From Planctomycetaceae bacterium (lineage in GTDB: Bacteria > Planctomycetota > Planctomycetia > Pirellulales > Pirellulaceae): 64,000 nt of DNA. Position numbers and translations under genes: made by a program. A model generated the notes under the pieces. That model searched no databases and was not told where the DNA came from. It saw only the letters and a list, made by a program, of their open reading frames with translations. The stretch is from positions 434,001-498,000 of the forward strand of contig JACKHM010000004.1 in the NCBI GenBank assembly GCA_020638995.1, in the 5' to 3' direction. Positions 60,151-64,000 of this stretch are shown one piece after another. Numbering within the stretch: position 1 is the stretch's first letter; each line of letters opens with the position of its first letter.

Positions 60151-60891
60151 TTAGTAATTCAACTTCCGCATTTCGTCTTCCACAATCTTCAAGTCATCCA
60201 ACGTATTGACGCTCAAAGATTCACACGGTTGAAGCACCGCCAACGCGCGAACTTGTTTGCCTGCTCGCTTCAGAATACCGGGACAGTCCGTGATATAATA
60301 CTCCCTTTGCCGATTATCATCGGTGAGTTGATCTAAAGCGCCGAGCAACTCGATAGTGTCGAACACATACGTGCTCATGTTGACTTCTGTGATCGCGCGC
60401 TGCCGATCCGTGGCATCCTTCTCCTCGACGATGCCTACGAAGTTGCCAGCCTCGTCGCGGACAATGCGTCCCAATCCACTCGGGTCGTCTTTGCGTAGCG
60501 TGCCGAGCAGGCAGGCTGGATGATCCGTCGCAAAGTCGTCGAGGAGCCGCTCGATCGAACTCTGTTGCAGCAATGGAGAGTCTCCGGTTACGATCACTAC
60601 GGGACCGGTATGCCCCTGGAGTGCCTCGTGGCACATCATCACGGCGTGACCCGTCCCTAACTGCTCGGTTTGCTCGACGAAAATCACGGAACTTCGGTCG
60701 GCGAGCGCCGCGCGCACCAGTTCCGCTCGATAGCCGACAACTACGATGATCCGTTCGACTCCCGATCGTTCAAGCACATCAATGACATAGCTCAGCATCG
60801 GACGTCCGCACGCCTCGAAGAGCACCTTCGGCAGGTCGGATTTCATGCGAGTGCCCTTGCCGGCAGCCAGCACAATGGCCTGTTTTGTCAT
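60151..60891 (-). CDS. glmU: GlmU N-terminal domain: NDP-sugar pyrophosphorylase
   Basis: A 246-residue nucleotidyltransferase. It has LAAGKGTRMKSDLPKVL at residues 8-24 (nucleotide-binding signature), QLGTGHAVMMCHEAL near 80 and VIVTGDSPLL near 100, and VNMSTYVFD near 170. E. coli GlmU is about 456 residues with a left-handed beta-helix acetyltransferase half; this protein stops right after the pyrophosphorylase domain, so only the uridylyltransferase activity is expected and acetylation would need another gene. ATG 60891 is used; a TTG immediately before it is the alternative. Followed by prs. Confidence 0.88.
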   Translation of the reverse strand: MTKQAIVLAAGKGTRMKSDLPKVLFEACGRPMLSYVIDVLERSGVERIIVVVGYRAELVRAALADRSSVIFVEQTEQLGTGHAVMMCHEALQGHTGPVVIVTGDSPLLQQSSIERLLDDFATDHPACLLGTLRKDDPSGLGRIVRDEAGNFVGIVEEKDATDRQRAITEVNMSTYVFDTIELLGALDQLTDDNRQREYYITDCPGILKRAGKQVRALAVLQPCESLSVNTLDDLKIVEDEMRKLNY

Positions 60892-61345
60892 CAATTTGTC
60901 TCGTTTTTCGTGGACTTAGTGTGGCTGGGAGGCCCCATCTTGCCACGAAGAAATCGGCGTTGCCAGGGGAGGTGTTTGCGGCTCAGGGTAGGAATGCGTC
61001 GCCAAAGCAGTATCTCGGAGAGGCTGAAACTCACTCGATTCTGGGCTCGTCGTGCGATTACTCAGCGAGTGCTTGTGCCGCTATGAACGAGCAGAAAGGT
61101 GCCAGCAAACGTCATTCGCGAGATCGGTGCCCAGCCCTGGCCGTTAGGCTTTGTCAGTATTCTCAAGCTCTGGGCTGGCGCGACGTTTGGCTGATGAGCA
61201 ACATCTGGTCGTTGATGCCCAAGACCATTGATGGCAACCCAAAAAAGCCAGCTGTCACACGCGAACACCCGCCTTCGCTGCCACTGAACTCTGCGATGTG
61301 GCCAACAGGGGCTGCGCACCGCGGACAGCGAGGTCGTGAGAGGAA
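60892..61345. other. Intergenic between glmU and tRNA-Gln
   Basis: No protein-like frame was found; the long plus-strand frame at 60885-61376 has no protein character and reads across the tRNA region. Promoter of the glmU-prs run must lie near 60900-61000 but cannot be defined. Confidence 0.4.
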
Positions 61346-61416
61346 GTTACCCGACCAGGATTTGAACCTGGACTGAGGGAATCAAAATCCCTAGTGCTAC
61401 CATTACACCATCGGGC
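61346..61416 (-). tRNA. tRNA-Gln (anticodon UUG)
   Basis: On the minus strand the acceptor stem TGCCCGA pairs with TCGGGTA, the anticodon arm is AGGGA-TTTTGAT-TCCCT with anticodon TTG, and the T arm is CCAGG-TTCAAAT-CCTGG. The D arm GGTGTAATGGTAGC is regular. The discriminator is A and CCA is not encoded. A stretch of 71 bases, typical for tRNA-Gln. Confidence 0.95.
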
Positions 61417-61447
61417 AATCCGGCTGTCTTACGACTGCGCCCATACT

Positions 61448-62119
61448 TTACGGATTCTCCGGCTGATTAACAACCGCGAAAGCGAGCTGTTCTAATTCGA
61501 TTGCTAAGTCGACGCCTACACGGCTGACGCGGTCCGGTAAGACCAGCGTGACCGGGGCAAAATTGAGCACGCCCTCGATTCCTGCCTCGACTAACGAGTC
61601 GGCGACCGTCTGAGCCGCCAATGCGGGAACCGCCACAATTGCCAATCGAATTCCTTTGGCCGCAACGACTTCTGCCAAGTCATCCAAGTGAAATACCTCG
61701 ATCCCTTCGACGTGGCTCCCGATTTTCTCAGCGTCCACATCAAAAGCCGCGGCGATCTGAAAACCCTGCTGGTGAAATCCACGGTAGCGCAAAAGTGCTC
61801 GCCCCAAATTTCCAAGTCCAATCATCGCTACGGGCCATGACCGATCAGTCCCGAGGATTTTCTTGACGGCAGCAATCAATTCCTCGCAGCGGTAACCAAT
61901 TCCCGGGTAGCCGAATTGTCCAAAATACGCCAGATCCTTTCGTACCTGCGCATCCGTAAAACCAAGCAGCGTGCCGAGCTGAGTTGAGTTCGTCGTTGTG
62001 TTTCCGTCGTGGACCAATTGTTGCAGTTCGCGGAGATAGAGACTCAACCGACTGACGACTGCGCGCGGAACGGTAGAGTCGTTGGAGCTCTGTGATCGCT
62101 TATCTTTACTCTCGTCCAT
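61448..62119 (-). CDS. rex: Redox-sensing transcriptional repressor Rex
   Basis: A 223-residue Rex. The N-terminal winged helix (about 20-75, AVVSRLSLYLRELQQLVHDG, LGTLLGFTDAQVRKDLAYFG) binds operators, and the C-terminal Rossmann domain (about 85-220) has VAMIGLGNLGRALLRYRGF with GxGxxG and FHLDDLAEVVAAKGI plus NFAPVTLVLPD, which senses the NADH/NAD+ ratio. ATG 62119 is one of several possible starts; the ones upstream add a cysteine-containing stretch with no match to Rex. Rex normally represses fermentation and respiratory genes. It stands alone here, 30 bp from the tRNA. Confidence 0.92.
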   Translation of the reverse strand: MDESKDKRSQSSNDSTVPRAVVSRLSLYLRELQQLVHDGNTTTNSTQLGTLLGFTDAQVRKDLAYFGQFGYPGIGYRCEELIAAVKKILGTDRSWPVAMIGLGNLGRALLRYRGFHQQGFQIAAAFDVDAEKIGSHVEGIEVFHLDDLAEVVAAKGIRLAIVAVPALAAQTVADSLVEAGIEGVLNFAPVTLVLPDRVSRVGVDLAIELEQLAFAVVNQPENP

Positions 62120-62234
62120 CAGAGACTCGTAAATCGCGCAGGATGGGCAGCTACCTAGACTTATAGGCATTTGCGTCAGGACGAACAAGTCTCGCGGATC
62201 TGTGTGTTAGAGCCGAAATCAGACATCAAGAACG

Positions 62235-62268
62235 GCAGCAGCCTTTCGCATTTGCGAAAGGCTGCTGC
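62235..62268. terminator. Perfect 16-bp hairpin between pilin and rex
   Basis: GCAGCAGCCTTTCGCA and its exact complement are separated by two T residues, giving a 16-bp stem with a very tight loop. It lies 37 bp beyond the pilin stop and 115 bp before the rex start, so it probably ends the pilin transcript or separates the two units. No uridine-rich run follows in either direction, so it may not be a classical intrinsic terminator. Confidence 0.6.
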
Positions 62269-62305
62269 GTTCAGATTCGAATTCGTGAGCGCGGTGGCGG
62301 CTCGC

Positions 62306-62779
62306 TTACCAAGCAAATTCGCCTTGGGTATTCGAGTCAAGCCAGATGTTTCCCGTCGAGGCGTCGTATATCCAGCCACCTTGGTTGTTTGCGGTAACGT
62401 CGCCCGACACTGGCGGTGTACCGGCCGTCGCTACGGCGGCTACGGTTGACTTCCCGGTGAACGGGTTTTCGGGAATCGACACCAAGTAAGGACCGAAACC
62501 GCCACCAGTGGTGACCGCTCCGGCTGCATTCGTCTCTTTGGTTAAAGCTTCGATCGTGGTGGCACCCGAGGGGAATGCAGGCTTAACGCCTTCATGATGA
62601 GCGCGGAAGGTTTGAACCACGGAGCGCAGGCTGCCGAGGTTAAACTCCGCTGTGCTTTTTTTGGCATCATCAGTCGATCCGGCGAACTGAGGAACGACGA
62701 CTGCGGCCAGGACTGCCATGATGACCACGACGATCAGGATCTCGACAAGCGTGAATCCTTGGAACTTGTGACGACTCAT
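62306..62779 (-). CDS. Type II secretion / type IV pilin-like pseudopilin (GspG/DUF1559-like)
   Basis: A 157-residue pseudopilin with prepilin leader MSRHKFQGFTLVEILIVVVI: the G-F-T-L-V-E cleavage site is at residues 8-13 (cleavage G8/F9) and the following hydrophobic helix is the typical N-terminal stem. The remainder is a small globular head (SVVQTFRAHHEGVKPAFPSG) with NPFTGKSTVAAV. Start at 62779 has GAGGGG upstream, about nine bases. Such proteins build the type II secretion pseudopilus, fitting the abundant exported enzymes in the window. No other secretion gene is adjacent. Confidence 0.9.
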   Translation of the reverse strand: MSRHKFQGFTLVEILIVVVIMAVLAAVVVPQFAGSTDDAKKSTAEFNLGSLRSVVQTFRAHHEGVKPAFPSGATTIEALTKETNAAGAVTTGGGFGPYLVSIPENPFTGKSTVAAVATAGTPPVSGDVTANNQGGWIYDASTGNIWLDSNTQGEFAW

Positions 62780-63384
62780 AATCTGAAACCCCTCGTAAAT
62801 GGCCTTGCGTGTTCTCTTAATAACCAACTCAGCTCGTCTGAATTGGCCGCGAACGGCTGCTCACCAAATTCGCCCCGCGAAATTGCGTGATGAAACTATC
62901 TAGGTTGCTAAAAGTGCGTCGTCAAAGGTGAAGTCCACAGTTTTTTCTCGCGGTCCCCTGTACGGCGGGAGGCTGTCGTTTAACTTTCACTCGGGGGGTG
63001 AAGGTCGCCGTCCAGGCGGCTTTGACCAATCGTTGCAAAAGCGCTAATCGGCCAAACTCTATGTGAACCACCTCGATTCTCCAGAGATCACACTTCTGTT
63101 TACTGGTCGTCTCGCTATCTAGCACCTATATCACTCAGGCTGAATAAGGGACCCACACTTTCCAGTTTAAGTTATCGGCTCATGTTGACGATTAACGACG
63201 ATAACCGGCAAGTGTAAGTGTGCGAGGACGGAAACGTGCTCACGCATTCACCATGTCATTGATGACGACCGCCTGCAAAGCCAGACAGGCAACCTGACGA
63301 CGGAGCGTTTTGGCCGACCGTCTTGGCGAGTGACGCCAAGCGAGATGAACTTCACTGTGTTACGTCGTTGAGGAGAATCGGAAG
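62780..63384. other. Intergenic upstream of YTV-repeat gene
   Basis: No gene is seen. A 7-bp dyad GTTATCG (63171) / CGATAAC (63199) with a 21-bp spacer surrounds a TTGACG-like -35 candidate, lying about 180 bp upstream of the YTV start; it may be an operator or coincidence. Confidence 0.35.
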
Positions 63385-64000
63385 ATGAAATCACTTCAGG
63401 GAGTGCTGACATTAGCGGTCGTTGCGATTGCTTTTTCGGCCACAGATGCATCGGGTGCGTACTTTGGCGCGGCGAGTTATCGCCATTGTGCCGGAACGAC
63501 GCCTGCCAGCTACTGCTGTGCAAAGCAGCAGTGCTACACAACCACCAAGACTTGCAAAGAAGTTGTGTACGACCAGCAGCAGTACACCTGCTACAAGACC
63601 GTCTATGACACGGTTTACGACGAGCAAACGGTGGATTGCGTCAAGAATGTCCGCGAGACGCACTTCAGAGAATGCAACTACACCGTTTGCAAACCCGTCT
63701 ACGAGACCTGCTACCGGACTGTGAACTACACCGTATGCAAGCCCGTCTATGAAACTCGGACGAAAGACGTTTGCTATACGGTTTGCCGACCCGTCTGGGA
63801 AACGCGGACAAAGGATGTTTGTTACACGGTCTGCAAGCCAGTGTACGAAACGTATACCAAGGACATTTGCTATACGGTTTGCAAGCCAGTCTGGGAAACT
63901 CGGACCAAGGACGTCTGCTACACCGTCTGCAGGCCAGTCTGGGAAACGTGCAGCAAAGATGTTTGCTACACGGTTTGCAAGCCAGTTTGGGAAACTCGCA
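63385..64000 (+). CDS. YTV-repeat cysteine-rich surface protein (5' part)
   Basis: The start of a large gene that runs off the right edge; 205 codons are visible. It begins MKSLQGVLTLAVVAIAFSATDASGA, a Sec signal peptide. The mature part is rich in cysteine, tyrosine and threonine and settles, from about residue 103 (position 63691), into a tandem repeat of 16 residues (48 bp) with consensus CYTVCKPVWETRTKDV. This matches the YTV repeat described in planctomycetes and thought to contribute to the disulfide-linked proteinaceous cell surface. AGGAG lies nine bases before the ATG. Length beyond the window is unknown. Confidence 0.9.
   Translation, partial: MKSLQGVLTLAVVAIAFSATDASGAYFGAASYRHCAGTTPASYCCAKQQCYTTTKTCKEVVYDQQQYTCYKTVYDTVYDEQTVDCVKNVRETHFRECNYTVCKPVYETCYRTVNYTVCKPVYETRTKDVCYTVCRPVWETRTKDVCYTVCKPVYETYTKDICYTVCKPVWETRTKDVCYTVCRPVWETCSKDVCYTVCKPVWETR
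63691..64000 (+). repeat. 48-bp tandem repeats encoding YTV units
   Basis: At least six imperfect copies of a 48-bp unit coding for a 16-residue YTVC(K/R)PV(W/Y)ET...KD(V/I)C unit are visible and the array continues past the window edge. Third codon positions differ between copies while the protein pattern is retained, indicating selection on the amino acids rather than recent slippage. Confidence 0.85.

Noticed and set aside
60885..61376. A 163-codon plus-strand frame across the glmU upstream region
   Set aside because: It runs into the tRNA-Gln gene on the other strand and shows no protein character.
1..64000. Search for CRISPR arrays, rRNA genes, prophage structural genes and integrases
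   Set aside because: No regularly spaced direct repeats of CRISPR type, no rRNA-like sequence and no phage capsid, tail or integrase proteins were recognised; the only regular repeats are the protein-coding YTV units.

Overview
The window looks like a chromosomal segment from a planctomycete, probably a Pirellula/Rhodopirellula relative. The grounds are a cysteine-rich YTV-repeat surface protein at the right edge, a 4052-residue exported protein with the planctomycete N-terminal secretion motif and dockerin repeats, Tat/Sec-exported sulfatase, pectate lyase and esterases, a formylmethanofuran dehydrogenase subunit B (tetrahydromethanopterin C1 pathway), and a cluster of MPIEF-type zinc-ribbon membrane proteins. 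This is a judgement from gene content; no phylogenetic marker was compared.

Region 1 (1-6800) is accessory DNA. It opens with the N-terminus of a Tat-exported protein and then carries two pairs of direct repeats. Repeat A (141 bp) contains a conserved reading frame. Repeat B (130 bp) folds on itself and resembles an integron attC site. Between and around them lie a zinc-ribbon protein, a ParD/ParE-type toxin-antitoxin pair and a hypothetical protein. A compact three-gene unit follows: a four-helix membrane protein, a small membrane protein and a protein I take to be DUF6414. Gene remnants and gene-poor DNA complete the region.

Region 2 (6800-21300) is mainly exported carbohydrate-active functions: PL10 pectate lyase, 2-hydroxyacid dehydrogenase, two secreted alpha/beta hydrolases, a sulfatase, a sulfatase relic, a StcE-like M66 zinc metalloprotease, an MDR oxidoreductase and a DUF900-type hydrolase. 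A hairpin repeat and truncated genes suggest repeated rearrangement.

Region 3 (21300-25520) looks like a stress island: APH-like/P-loop kinase fusion, YbaK-type deacylase, a membrane-anchored biotinyl-fold protein without the biotin lysine and with a candidate sigma-54 promoter, then a helix-hairpin-helix protein translationally coupled to UspA.

Region 4 (25600-43300) holds the 12.2-kb giant gene, a small MITE with TTA duplication, fhcB, an IS66 transposase relic, an exported thioredoxin-fold/heme/PDZ protein and a LarA-like protein.

Region 5 (43490-54120) has three consecutive zinc-ribbon membrane proteins, a PAS-GAF-receiver protein, a metallophosphoesterase, and a tightly coupled operon SDR - SIS sugar isomerase - MetE C-terminal-like methyltransferase - metallo-beta-lactamase-fold hydrolase that I cannot assign to a known pathway.

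Region 6 (54129-62200) is core housekeeping on the minus strand: glmU(N-terminal half)-prs-[GroES-like gene inserted on the other strand]-ctc-pth-rpsF-ssb-rplI-dnaB, plus tRNA-Gln(UUG) and rex. The right end has a type II pseudopilin with a strong hairpin after it and the start of the YTV-repeat gene, which runs out of the window.
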